In this document: piece after piece, positions 1-10,121 of the stretch | Position numbering within the stretch: the first letter of the stretch is position 1 | Layout of the letters: each line of letters opens with the position of its first letter | Origin: Acarospora socialis | Taxonomy: Eukaryota > Ascomycota > Lecanoromycetes > Acarosporales > Acarosporaceae | Length of the DNA: 64,000 nt | NCBI GenBank assembly: GCA_025617375.2 | Contig: JAMYGW020000012.1 | Span: 868,001-932,000, forward strand | Direction: 5' to 3' | Program-made: the position numbers and the translations under genes | Notes under the pieces: generated by a model | What the model was told of the DNA's origin: nothing | The model's input: the letters and a program-made list of their open reading frames with translations, nothing else | Database searches by the model: none

Positions 1-1897
1 CCTTCTGAAAGTGCACCGTGCCAAGGGCCTCGGACACGATCTCGCGGGCCGTCAACTCCCTGCGAACCCAGCGAGCATCCCAGCTCTTCCGAGTACGCCT
101 CTGTCGGTACCTGTCTCAAGCCTACCGGGTGCGTTGAGCGCAGCGAGCACGCCTACTGTGCTGCCTTCCGCGCATCCGCCTTCATCTGTCATGCCGTCAC
201 CGATCTTGCTACTCCCACCGGCTTTGCCCTCAGCAAGTTTGCCTTCAGTTCAACCTTCGGCCGGTGTGTCTTCAGCGGGCGTGCCTTCAGCAGGCTCGCC
301 ATCAGCGGGCGTGCCTTCCGCCGGTCTGCCTTCCGCCGGTCTGCCTTCCGCAGCTGTGCTTTCCGCATCTCTGCCATCAGTAGGAGTGCCTTCAGCAGGT
401 GCGCCCTCCACACCTGCGTCTTTCACAGCTGTACCTTCAGCGGGTGTGCCTTCTGCAAGTGTACCTTCGGTGGGTGTGCCATCAGCGGGTGTGCCTTCGG
501 CAAGTGTCCCTCCTGCAAGTCTCCCTTCAGCGGGCTTGCCTTCAGCCGGCCTGCCATCAGCGGGTGTGCCTTCCGCAGGTCTCCCTTCCGCCGGTCTGCC
601 TTCAGCGGGGTTACCAACACCAACCCTTGCCCTACCGACCGGTCTCCAAACGCAGGTCATCACCTCTTACAGCCCGATGGTAACGATCTGCCAACTGGCC
701 TCACAAGCCTATTCGAACGTTTCGAACGCATCCTACCCTGTAACAGCAGGAAACGCATCACAACCCATTGGGACCGGGCTCTCCTCTTTAAGACCAGATA
801 CTTCCAGCTGTTCAACTATCTACTCTACGGTAACGAGCAACATCTGCTCGACGATACTGACCGGAGGCGGGCAGCTCCTGCCTGTGACCGACTGCACCCA
901 AGACGTAACGTTCTCGACGGATCACGGCTACAACCTCAGCACATCGGCCATGCTGGCTCCTATGAGTGTGATACGAAAGGGCGATGCTACGAGTGACACG
1001 AGCGTCAGTAACGGAATGCCGATCACGTATTCGACCTATGCCGTGCCCAGCACGACATACTATATGGCCGCACCGCAAGACGTCGCTACCGGATTCCCGA
1101 CTCAGGTCAAAGCGAAAATCTGCAGCGCAGCAGCCGACGGAGGGCAAGCTTGCACGAGTGTCCTTGAGAAGTGGGCGGTGATGACAGTGCCGGTGGTGCA
1201 GACCTTCATCAATACCATCAATCTGACAACCACATTAGGCGGGGTAAGTTTTCCGACGCTCAAGTAGAAATTTTCCGACGCTCAAGTAGAAATTGACCGC
1301 GTATCATGAGCTAAAGACGGATAGGGCACACGCATGATTATCAACCAGGTTTCGACGATCGACGTCACCGAGATACTGACCACGATCTCCATATCGACCG
1401 AGTTGCCTACCAGCTCCACCGTCTTGCTGCCGAGCGTCTCGACTTCCATCTATACGCTTGGGCCGGCGACGGTGCCTAGTACGGACTACGTCACTTTTAC
1501 AGTGGAGTCCGTGACTGCTACAGCGCCACTGTAAGTCTATGTAACGACGAGATTGAATTTGAGAGCGTGCTGATGGTGCTGCTGCAGGCATACGACTATT
1601 CGGGTTACCAGTACCAGTACCACTTACGTGACGCTGCCCAACCCCACCATCAGCGCAGGTGCCCTGCCAACCGTTGGAGCCAGCGCCTTGCCACCCGTTG
1701 GAGCCAGTGCTCTGCCGACCATCGGAGCAGGCTCTTTGCTAACCGCTGGAGTAGGCTCCTTGCCAACTGCCGGAGCTAGTGCTTTGCCGACCATTGGAGC
1801 AGGCTCTTTGCCAACCGCCGGAGCAGGCTCTTTGCCAGCCAAACCAGTAAGCTCCTTGCCAACCATCGGGGCAGGCGCCTTGCCAACGAGGATTTGA
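1..1897 (+). CDS. Pro/Ser/Ala repeat protein, 5' end outside window
   Basis: Three exons fit one reading frame: about 1-1243 (open to the left edge), 1349-1530 and 1588-1897. Both introns have clean GTAAGT donors and CAG acceptors. Exon 1 is dominated by a five-residue repeat of the type (V/L)PSAG, followed by a Thr/Ser-rich part with paired cysteines. Exon 3 holds about nine copies of an eight-residue unit like GASALPTI. The composition suggests an extracellular or cell-wall, mucin-like protein, but signal peptide and N-terminus are not in view, so location is inference. The last visible residues (ALPTRI) precede a stop at 1895-1897. The first true start lies left of the window; an exon boundary may exist near position 1. 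No known domain recognised. Confidence 0.6.
236..612 (+). repeat. 15-bp coding tandem repeat (five-residue PSAG units)
   Basis: About 25 imperfect copies of a 15 bp unit, of the type CCTTCAGCGGGTGTG, encode (V/L)PSAG. Variation is mostly at third positions and in the Val/Leu codon, so the reading frame is kept. Such arrays expand and contract easily. Confidence 0.85.
1249..1293 (+). repeat. 22-bp tandem duplication inside an intron
   Basis: Two adjacent, apparently identical copies of a 22 bp unit containing TTTCCGACGCTCAAG lie just after the donor of the first intron of the repeat protein gene. The second copy ends before the likely branch region. Confidence 0.75.
1660..1885 (+). repeat. 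24-bp coding tandem repeat (eight-residue units)
   Basis: Roughly nine imperfect 24 bp units encode variants of GASALPTI, GSLPTAGA and SSLPTIGA. This is a second repeat family in the same gene, different from the five-residue array in exon 1. Confidence 0.75.
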
Positions 1898-2459
1898 ACT
1901 ATAAAAGAATCTGTCGTTGTACGCAACCCTATGCCTGTCGAAAAGGTAGTTCTGATTGCGCGGACTTATTCACAACTATCACTTTCCTCCACGGGCATGC
2001 GTCAGTCTGAGCTGCGGTCGTGCTTTTCGACAGAGCTGGTGGAGAGTTATGGAACATTGGCTTCCACGGGTGTTCGATTTGCTTCTTGGGAATTACGGCG
2101 GGCTGACTGTGATGTGGAATGGATGGATTTGCTTCATTGCCTACTTAGTTAGCTTACTCTTCGTAGCTTTTACGGTTTGTGGATGCGCGCATTCTTATAG
2201 TCCTTTACTTCGTCGGCAATACAACGGAACTAGGATATGAATCTCTCCTACTAGGTCTGTAGTTCGGGCAAAGTGTAAGCTTTGCGCCACCTCCGTGACT
2301 GCTGCATATCACGCCCAATGACCGGCTCATGCTTAGACTTATATCTGGACTTATCTCACGTCCTTGACCAAGACAAGAATCCTCCCACTCCCAGCGACTC
2401 GAAACTTACGCACAACCCCCAACTCCCACCGCCCTCACCGCCCTTCCTCAACCCACCGA
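1898..2459. other. intergenic, no gene seen
   Basis: Short 3'-flanking region between the repeat protein gene and the convergent AIM11 gene. Only unsupported short frames are present; its right end is C-rich and overlaps the tail of AIM11. Confidence 0.5.
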
Positions 2460-3026
2460 TCATCTCGGCCTCCCCCTCTCATTAGCCCCCCCCTCCGTCT
2501 CCTCTCCTCCCCTTCTCCTCCCCTTCTCCTCCCTCCTGGTCAACACAGTCGCCAACCACTCCTCCATCTCCTCCTCCGCCTCTCTCTCGCTCCTCCCACT
2601 CCCATCGAACCCCATGCCGCCCCGCACCTTCCTCCGCAAATCCTCCAACGTGCTGATATCGAACGCCCACAGCAGCCCGCCTGCCAGCATCATCGCGAAA
2701 CTCGTCACGTTCACCGTCGCGATGTTCAGCGCCTCGAAGGCCTCCATCGCCCCATTGGGTTTGTTTGCGGGGGGGCCGTTGCTGGGTTGGTAGAATTTGG
2801 GGGTCGTGAGGCGGTTCCGTTTGGTGAGGGAGCGCCGGGTTATGAGGGCGGAGAGGGCGAAGAAGGTGGTGCCGGCGAGGAAGAGTGAGAGTTGTTTGCG
2901 AGTACGGGCGGCGGTGGTTGAGGTCAAATTGGCGGTGGAGGTGGAGGGGGTGGGTTCGGGGGTGGGTGGGCCGGAGGACGAGGGCGAGGTCATGTTTGGG
3001 ATGGAGGTGCGCTGGAAGACGGCCAT
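2460..3026 (-). CDS. AIM11: AIM11-like mitochondrial inheritance protein
   Basis: A single exon encodes 188 residues. After a disordered Ser/Thr/Pro N-terminus, two hydrophobic segments are visible: about 46-63 (LSLFLAGTTFFALSALITRR) and about 100-121 (LNIATVNVTSFAMML). Between them is KFYQPSNGPPAN, and after the second comes WAFDISTLEDLRRK; this order is the hallmark of the fungal AIM11 family (altered inheritance of mitochondria). The role is poorly defined in all species; it is thought to be a mitochondrial membrane protein. The C-terminus is charged, with a REAEEEMEEW helix then an Arg/Gly-rich tail. The start ATG is the first in frame. Compared with yeast (137 residues) the mould forms are longer, as here. 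Confidence 0.85.
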   Translation of the reverse strand: MAVFQRTSIPNMTSPSSSGPPTPEPTPSTSTANLTSTTAARTRKQLSLFLAGTTFFALSALITRRSLTKRNRLTTPKFYQPSNGPPANKPNGAMEAFEALNIATVNVTSFAMMLAGGLLWAFDISTLEDLRRKVRGGMGFDGSGRSEREAEEEMEEWLATVLTRREEKGRRRGGEETEGGANERGRPR

Positions 3027-4229
3027 GTAAACCCGCAGCGGAGTTTTGGAGAATGGAGTCCGGATCGGGCTGCAGCCTGGGTCCGTCGACGTTCAATGGC
3101 TACCGAGTTTATCGAAGGACAGCTCGACCGCTTTTCCCATCTCGGTTTTCGAGATGCCGCTAGAAGTATCGGCTAGTGCTATTATAGTTAGATCATCGTA
3201 GATGCCCTTCCCTCATGGACAAACTCGTCCAAGGTGATGAGTGACGAAGGATTCATTTACAAAATACACTCCGCCTGTGAAAGAACGCCAGTGTACGGCG
3301 AGGGGTACCGTTACAGAAAATCCGAAAGAATTCATCCCTTCCTTCCTCATAGCAAACGCCATGGGTCCGCTATCCACAATCAGGTCACTCTTCACATTAA
3401 ATAACACATTCATTCATCTACCGATGCAATACGGTGGTCATAAGCCGAAGTGCGAGTGTGACTATTACTTTGCTCTTCATTGATAGATGCTAAGGTAGTG
3501 CAGATCTATTGACTAGTATGTGATGAGGGCTGATATTCAGGTTCGAGTAACTTGAAGATAGCAGACTATTTATGGCGGTAAGTAAGCACCAAACATTTTC
3601 ATTCCGCAAATACCATCCATGTGGAGAGTGTGTGGTTGTTCAAAACTGATGAAGTTGATGGCTGACCTTATTGTGATCCAATATCAGAATAAGCTGCAGA
3701 CACCGCTCAGTCTTTGGACAGCAGCCTCTGCTTTACCGCCACTCCTAGTGGTTTTGTTGGTGAAACTCTACATGCTGCCAGTGGCTGCTTCCCGTGGCTG
3801 ATGATGCAGAGATGAATTGGGGACTTCAATGCTTCCTTTGCCGACCTGAAAAATTCCATATCACCTCATCAGCGTTCTCTGACTGGACCTGACTATCAGT
3901 TCGCAATCGGTGAATGGATGACTATAGTGGACAGCACCTCTTCCTCAAAAGCATTCTGACGGGCTCAAAATTATGCTACCATGTCATAATGTTGATGCAC
4001 ACACTAGCCTTAGAGTTATTCTTGCACATCTCTCTAGGATCATCATAATGCCATTGGTGCAGCCATCTGAGACCGTTACAAAGATCTCTTGTGGTGAAGT
4101 CAACCTTGGATGCTGCTATTGAATATGTCATCAAAGGGATGAACAGAGTGGGAATATGTGTGGAGGCGTTGCGGAGGCGAAGTTGCTTTTTCAATTCCAA
4201 TTTGCCAGTAGCGCTGGGTAACGGGTTTC

Positions 4230-4660
4230 CCTTGACTTTCGTCGAACGTCTATGGACATGTAAACATACTTCCCGATTCGGGGTTTCATGAGGTCACTCG
4301 TCGAACATCTACCAGGTAAACAAGTCAACAGGAGATATGCTGTACAATGAGAACGGTGCATACGCGTGTTGTCTACCCTTGCCATGAGACTCTGGAAATA
4401 CAACGCAGTGTACCACCATATGGTATGCACGCATATCGGCGGCGTCTTTCAACATGAGCCACATTAGGGTCAGGGAAGAGGTTTTGGTGGAATTTTTGTC
4501 GAACGCCTACGAGTGAAACATGATACTCAATGGGGTTTTAAGAAGTTCACATCGAACGTCTACAAGTGAGTAAACATGCTACCTGATTAGGGGGTTTTTA
4601 CAGAGTTTCGTCGAACGTCTACCACACTAAATCATGGTTGAGTAAACAGATCAACAACCG
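4230..4660. repeat. cluster of dispersed GTCGAACGTCTAC motif
   Basis: Five recognisable copies in about 430 bp, spaced roughly 55-190 bp. Consensus pieces are GTCGAACGTCTAC and GTAAACATACTACCCGATT followed by GGGGTTTC. Copies differ by scattered substitutions. The same motif family reappears at 20.1-20.4 kb. Confidence 0.65.
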
Positions 4661-6687
4661 GTGTGATAGGGCACATTGGTGGTTTTGATGTCTTGTTTGC
4701 AATCGAATAGGCAGAATTGGAAAACATTCGAAGAATCTTTCTATCGTCAGTTGTCCACGGCGTCAATAAGTACACCAAAAGCATACCGCCAAGGGTAGAA
4801 GTGAAGGGAAGACAATATCGCAATGGGTTTAACACAGACTTAGTGCGGCAATCTAGACTGGTGTCAAGTCCACCACTGATTGAACAATGGAGAAGAAGTC
4901 AAGCATCATGATGTGAGAGCAATCCAAACCTCACGCACAAGCAGATCTCTTGAGCATCTCAATATCATCAAACATCTACATCATAGTACGCATGATACCC
5001 AATTGACTATTACTGCAGAAGAGTCAGTAAATGGCTGTCATCTTTGTTGATCAACAATGAATTCAGCCAGACCAAGACACGCCTTTTCGGCCACCTGGAT
5101 TCGGAACTTTGAGAGGATGTTGTCAAGAAACTACCATCATCATGAGAGGAGCCAGCATGGTAACAAACGGTCTCCAAGCTACTGTTCTATCAATCACATT
5201 AAGAGCTTGTGGGGAAATTCCGTTGCTATTCAGAGTTTGCATTTGTGCCCCGTCGAGTATCGGCCACAAAAATCTTCAGATTTGCAGACTTCACAAATGA
5301 GATATGGTGGTACAAACCCTTTTGAAGACAGCAAACAATTGCCCAAAACCTTACAGATCAGGGTGAGGGGAAGATGAGAAAAACTGCATTACTGTCCTAG
5401 AAGCGATACTCAGACCATAGTCAATTGGGGTTTCAACCATGTTCGTTTTGAACGTCCCAGGACATCAAAATCAAGCATAGCAGCAAACATCAACGGTTTC
5501 ACAACGACACTCGTGATATGGCTTTAAAAACATTCTATATCCTTCTTCTACCAAGAGGTCTAAACTAACAACTCCCCGATGGTGGTTCAAGCATTGCCCT
5601 TCGTCAAAGGTCTACCATGACAATCAGGAAACGAAATAAGAAGATTGCAACCAAACACACAATACAGTGCATTCCTCACATCAAGTTGAATCAACCCGAA
5701 AGAGAACTGAGCACCAGCGCTGCAAACATACTAAAAGCTATCCCTAGTTCGAAATTACATATTGACTACCAAGCACAGATCTCGTTCATGTCACACCACA
5801 ACCTTCCTCATCCGTCTACTCTTTCAGCAACATCCCGTTAACACCGCTACGCCACCCCAGTACAGACATAATACCCCCCTCACAGATTTGAGCAACCACT
5901 TCTAAAGTCCGCACTCAAAACGCCCTGACTCTGCTTGATAGCATAACACCATCTCCACTGCGGACTTTAAACCGATTACAGTCCCTCACAATCCCGGTTA
6001 CTGCGACTGGTGTCCCGAGGCGTCCGTTGGCGAAGCGTTGACTGTAACGGAGGAAGGAGTGGTCGAGGTCCCTGGCACAGCGACACAGTAGTAAAAGCAG
6101 AGGACCAGCTGGCTGCAGTCGTTCTTGGCGACAGGGTTCTAGGTCTCGAAGTCAGCTCGGGTAGGAACCTCAAAGTGGTCAATCATGGCGCTGGAGGGCA
6201 TTACCTCAGATCCCGCACACATATGCCTCTTTGATTTCGTGTTGGGTTGGTGTGAATTGCTGAGCTCCAACCAAGACTTGCAGCGACATGTACCCCGTAT
6301 TGATGCACAGGCGCCAAGGCTGCGTAACGGCTCCGTGTACTATTCAGGTTAGTCTGTGAGGTACATCATCTGCAGGGTGTGGACTCAAAACTCACCCGTG
6401 GACCATGACCAGACATTCTGCTCATGCTGTAAGCCCGTCTGACCTAGAGCCACAAAGTAGAGTTGATCGGATAACGGAGAAGAGCCCGATGTTATGTAAT
6501 AAGGTCTCCGTGCTCTAGCCCAGAAGCATTGTGGAATATAAAACTCTAACTAGATCACAGCGATCAACGGCTGAATACGAGCAAGCCCTTGGCCGAGCGG
6601 CAGGGATTTCTGAAATGCTTCCTCAAACGCTGACTGTGACCAATGCTTTAGGGTAATAGATTCTCAAGTCTAGAACGAGACTCAGTC

Positions 6688-6695
6688 TATATAAG
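6688..6695 (+). promoter_or_regulatory. TATA box for the small secreted protein
   Basis: TATATAAG lies about 115 bp before the ATG at 6811 and is followed by a C/T-rich stretch, the usual layout of a strongly expressed mould promoter. Confidence 0.55.
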
Positions 6696-6810
6696 AGTCA
6701 TCATTCCCACCTACCTCTGCTCCAGTTTTCGACGACCGAGTCAGACCGTTCCAAAACAGCTTTCCCACCTTTTACTCTACCGCAGTTTCTCTACCTTTAC
6801 CAACACCGCA

Positions 6811-7095
6811 ATGCAGATCCTTTCAATCACTTCCCTCTTGCTCGTGGCCGCGTCCACGGCTCATGCTTGCGGCAGATCAGGCACCTGCAAAGACCCCGGA
6901 GTCTGCAAAAACCAAGGTGGATCCATCTCCTTCAACCTCTGTCCCGGCGGTAGCGACAACGTATGCTGCAGCTTTAACGGGCAGTGTGGAAGCAATGGCC
7001 GGGGAACATGCAAAGATGTATCGGGTGGGTGTGCTGGAGTGTTTCAGACCGGACTCTGCCCCGGTGGTTCGAATATCAGGTGCTGTGTAACTTAA
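6811..7095 (+). CDS. small secreted cysteine-rich protein, duplicated 6-Cys module
   Basis: One exon, 94 residues. A signal peptide (MQILSITSLLLVAASTAHA) is followed by 12 cysteines in two matching halves. Each half reads C-x(4-6)-C-x(5-6)-C-x(10-11)-C-x(7)-CC, with the shared words GTCKD and LCPGGSxxxxCC. The same kind of six-cysteine motif (ending in CPG...CC) is, from memory, found beside catalytic domains in fungal secreted peptidoglycan- and wall-active enzymes, but here it stands alone. Size, secretion and cysteine content fit an effector or antimicrobial-type protein; function is not known. A TATA box lies about 115 bp upstream. No intron. Confidence 0.8.
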   Translation: MQILSITSLLLVAASTAHACGRSGTCKDPGVCKNQGGSISFNLCPGGSDNVCCSFNGQCGSNGRGTCKDVSGGCAGVFQTGLCPGGSNIRCCVT

Positions 7096-8491
7096 GGAGG
7101 GTTCGAGATTGGAGAAGCGGTGACCATGGACCACTAGTGAGTAGTCTCAGCTCTGTGACCATGTCGAAGAGCACTTGTTCTGATAAATTTGACTACAGAA
7201 ACTGCCCCTCCTGTCACTGTCACTCCTTGACCATCAACGGCATGAACGATCGACAATACTAGCAAGGAAAAGAGACAGCACTAGATGTGTGCAGCGTAGG
7301 AACAATGTGACGCTCGTTATTTTAGTGATTTTATCAATGAAATCCTCATGATAACAAAAATATGACAGCCCCATAGAATCTTGTGAGGCGAACGACGTGC
7401 TTTAAGCTTCTTGTGGCTCATGAATCTAGATGTATGACCTCCAAATGGGACACTGATACTTCATAGAAAGTGATTGCCAGGAAGTTTGTGAGACCACTAA
7501 ATGAGCCATGATGGAATGATACACGAGGAAAAGGAACGAGGATCATATCAATAAGCAAACTTTGAGAGCAGGAAGAATGGTGATCACCGCAAGAGAATCT
7601 TGCCCAATCAGTATCGTAATAGAAGCAAGCGAAAATTGGGCACAAAAGCGGTAGCGCACGAAGCAGCGAACCTGATGTTTGGCAATCATTGAAGGGTCAA
7701 CACGCGTTTTGCAACTGGGCTTCAATACCAGCGCAAAGAAATCTAACAATCCATTGAAAACAGCATCATAGAAGATGCAATAGAAGATCGTGTGAGTGAT
7801 AGATGGTCCCTAACACACCTCAATGTATATAAGGCAACCTGCATGTCTATCAAGTGTCTCTTTCGGCCTGCCATACAAACAACTTCATTGAATCGATGAT
7901 GTTAAGGTCAAACCCGGTTCATGCATTTGGCGCATACAATTAGCTTCACCTTATGTAAACTTCAACAGGATGCGCGGCAACTGTGACACTACTCCCGCAG
8001 TCTAGCGCCTTGGCACGTCAGCCCTAGGGTACCTTTAAAGCTTAACAGTCCAACCCAAAGTAGCTGCGCCGTTGCACTACATGTTGTCAAACAGCTACGT
8101 TGTATCCCAAGAACTGCCTCAATCCTTCAATCTTTCATCTATGCAGGTATCTGGTCTTTATCCGTACGTACGCCATATGGTTTGACCTGCTTGTCTGAAG
8201 TTCAACTTCGCCCAAACTTTCCGTCTGAGCTTGCGATACTGGCGCCTTGATCTGCCGCCTAACTTGGCAGCACTACTTGGGAGCGCCCCATGCTTCAGAT
8301 CTAGCAACACTGCAGCTGCTGCGCCGCGTTTACCCGGAGTTCGCGACTTCCGGCCCTGACTTGTCTCTTGTTCTCGAAGCGCGCAGGCCGTAAGAGTTCT
8401 TGTGATACTTTAAGTCCTTTCATTACATGACGACCGAGCACATAATGTCACTGAGGTATTTCAAAGGACATTGGAATCTTGAGTTAGAGAC
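7096..8491. other. intergenic, no gene seen
   Basis: About 1.4 kb between the small secreted protein and the 328-residue gene. Frames present are short and show no family resemblance; no RNA gene was recognised. Confidence 0.5.
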
Positions 8492-9602
8492 ATGAGTCAA
8501 ACGGGCAGCGACACGTCCGATGAAGTGGACGACGTGTCCCCTCCTTGGGGATCGCTTCCTATTGAGAAGTTCTTACTGGTATCACGGACTCGCCTATGAA
8601 AATGTACTGCGGGAATTCTTTCAAGTCCCTCGACTGATCTACTATCTCTTAGCAAAGATGGGACCCTGACTCCTCGGAAGTCGCCGACGAGCAACGAAAG
8701 CGGCTGGTGAGACAATTTGTGAAAGCCGGTTCTCAACGATCGGTAGGTCAAATCAAACCCCCTCTGTCCAAACAAACCCTCATGAGAAATAGTCTTTCTA
8801 CATCACCCAATCGGTGGCGGAGATGAACCTTGGCCAGGCTCCCACAGACGGAACAGTTAATGCACCGCCAATGCCAGCTCAGATCGCTTCGGTCCTGAGA
8901 CCTTGGCGTACAGTTGAGCAGCGCGATATAGCTGTTGACCCAGGGAACCTGGGATCTGTTTGGCTCCGTACGTGCTACAAAGAAGGCACGGACGCTCAGC
9001 ACGAGGCGCTCGTCGCTGATATCGATATGGAAATGGCCGTTGATCGCGACGAGCGGCTACTGAACGACGCAGGATTGTACGATTTTGAAGACCACTGGGA
9101 GCAAATCCTCGACTACATTCCAGAACTGATCACCATCCGGGACAAAGGCGCCTCGTCGCGCGCCGCTAGGTTGCGAAAGGCAGAAGATGTCTTCTACAAA
9201 GCAGACAGGGTCATCTCGGGCTCTTCTGCGCCGGCCGATGTCGAGGGGGCGCCGATGCGTCTGATTGAGGGAGCGCGCCGGCGCCTACCGGCTGCGGACG
9301 TGAAGGCTTATGTCTTGAGGTTTATGCAGTTGAACATCCACGCGGCATGCGTGGTCAATTACGTGATCGTCGAAGACGAAGAGGCATTCCAGAGCGGTGA
9401 CGTGCTGTTGTTGTTTCTCGATGACTGTGGGCGAGTGGTCCGTCGATACAGGCTGAGTGCGTCTGAGGCGGAGCAGGTTGGTGGATCCTGGTTTGATCGT
9501 AGTTGGGAAGAAAACGACTTTTGGAACGAGTCGGAGTTGGGTGCAGATTATCACGATGACGGCATGTGCGGGAATCTGCTGTACTACAGGCTACAAGCCT
9601 AA
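8492..9602 (+). CDS. unrecognised acidic protein, 328 residues
   Basis: Three exons (8492-8578, 8653-8742, 8793-9602) join in phase 0; both introns (74 and 50 bp) have GT-AG ends, and the total is 329 codons. The protein starts MSQTGSDTSDEVDDVS and is acidic and soluble, with no signal peptide or membrane segment. The C-terminal half has alternating hydrophobic patterns (VVNYVIVEDEEAF, DVLLLFLDDCGRVVRRYRL) that look like a beta-rich fold, ending in GNLLYYRL. I do not recognise the family. The splice model rests on frame continuity only; a shorter version starting at the ATG at 8823 is possible. Confidence 0.6.
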
Positions 9603-10121
9603 TTCAACCGTCTTAGCCGAAATGGCGAGGCCAAGCGAGGCCGGGGCGAAACTCTGCAATCAGGTGTTAGCATAGAAGGAATATACGAAGTCTACCTTGA
9701 TGGCTGGATGTTTACAGAATAGTATCAGGAAGCCAACAGGAACAGCTTCTAACCCTTACTGCGTCATGGTGATATTCATCGGGACAAGGCTAGAGAGTAT
9801 ATTTACTTAGACTAGGATATACTTCTCCACCATCGCTCAGAACAGTTGAGATACATTTCGGGATCAAACGGCACTACAGAACTGCCACTCGGCTTTGCTA
9901 TCGAGCATTTGTTATATGACCCGTGACTACAAAATAGGTAATGAGCCAACGGTAACCTGCAAGCAACTGGAAAGAACGGTAAATCCCATCTGGGGAACCT
10001 ACAGACCCATTCTCGACCCGACTCTCGAGAGAAGCGCAAAGGTAGCTCGGCAATCTTGTAACGTCAACGTTCGGAAATGCTCGACAAATCAATTAGTCTC
10101 GACATGTAATAAAGGTGGTCG
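9603..10121. other. convergent intergenic, no gene seen
   Basis: Shared 3' region between the 328-residue gene (+) and the LysM gene (-). Nothing coding recognised. Confidence 0.5.

Larger units (their letters stand above)
3027..6810. other. gene-poor region with dispersed repeat motif
   Basis: About 3.8 kb without a supportable gene. It is richer in A and T than its neighbours. Between about 4230 and 5610 a motif close to TCGTCGAACGTCTACCA recurs, often followed within some 30 bases by GTAAACATACTACCCGATTG. Clear copies lie near 4240, 4300, 4495, 4550 and 4605; weaker ones near 4970, 5445 and 5595. The right end, from about 6240, is the promoter side of the small secreted protein gene. Confidence 0.6.

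Noticed and set aside
2482-3096. 204-codon minus-strand frame overlapping AIM11
   Set aside because: Different frame of the same strand, rich in Arg/His/Pro with no domain; the AIM11 frame explains the region.
6585-6670. Sequence CTTGGCCGAGCGGCAGG resembling a tRNA D-arm
   Set aside because: No matching anticodon stem, T-arm (GGTTCGANNCC) or acceptor stem could be paired around it.
3027-6810. Retroelement or transposon remains in the gene-poor stretch
   Set aside because: No reverse transcriptase, integrase or transposase resemblance in any frame and no long terminal repeats; only the short dispersed motif.
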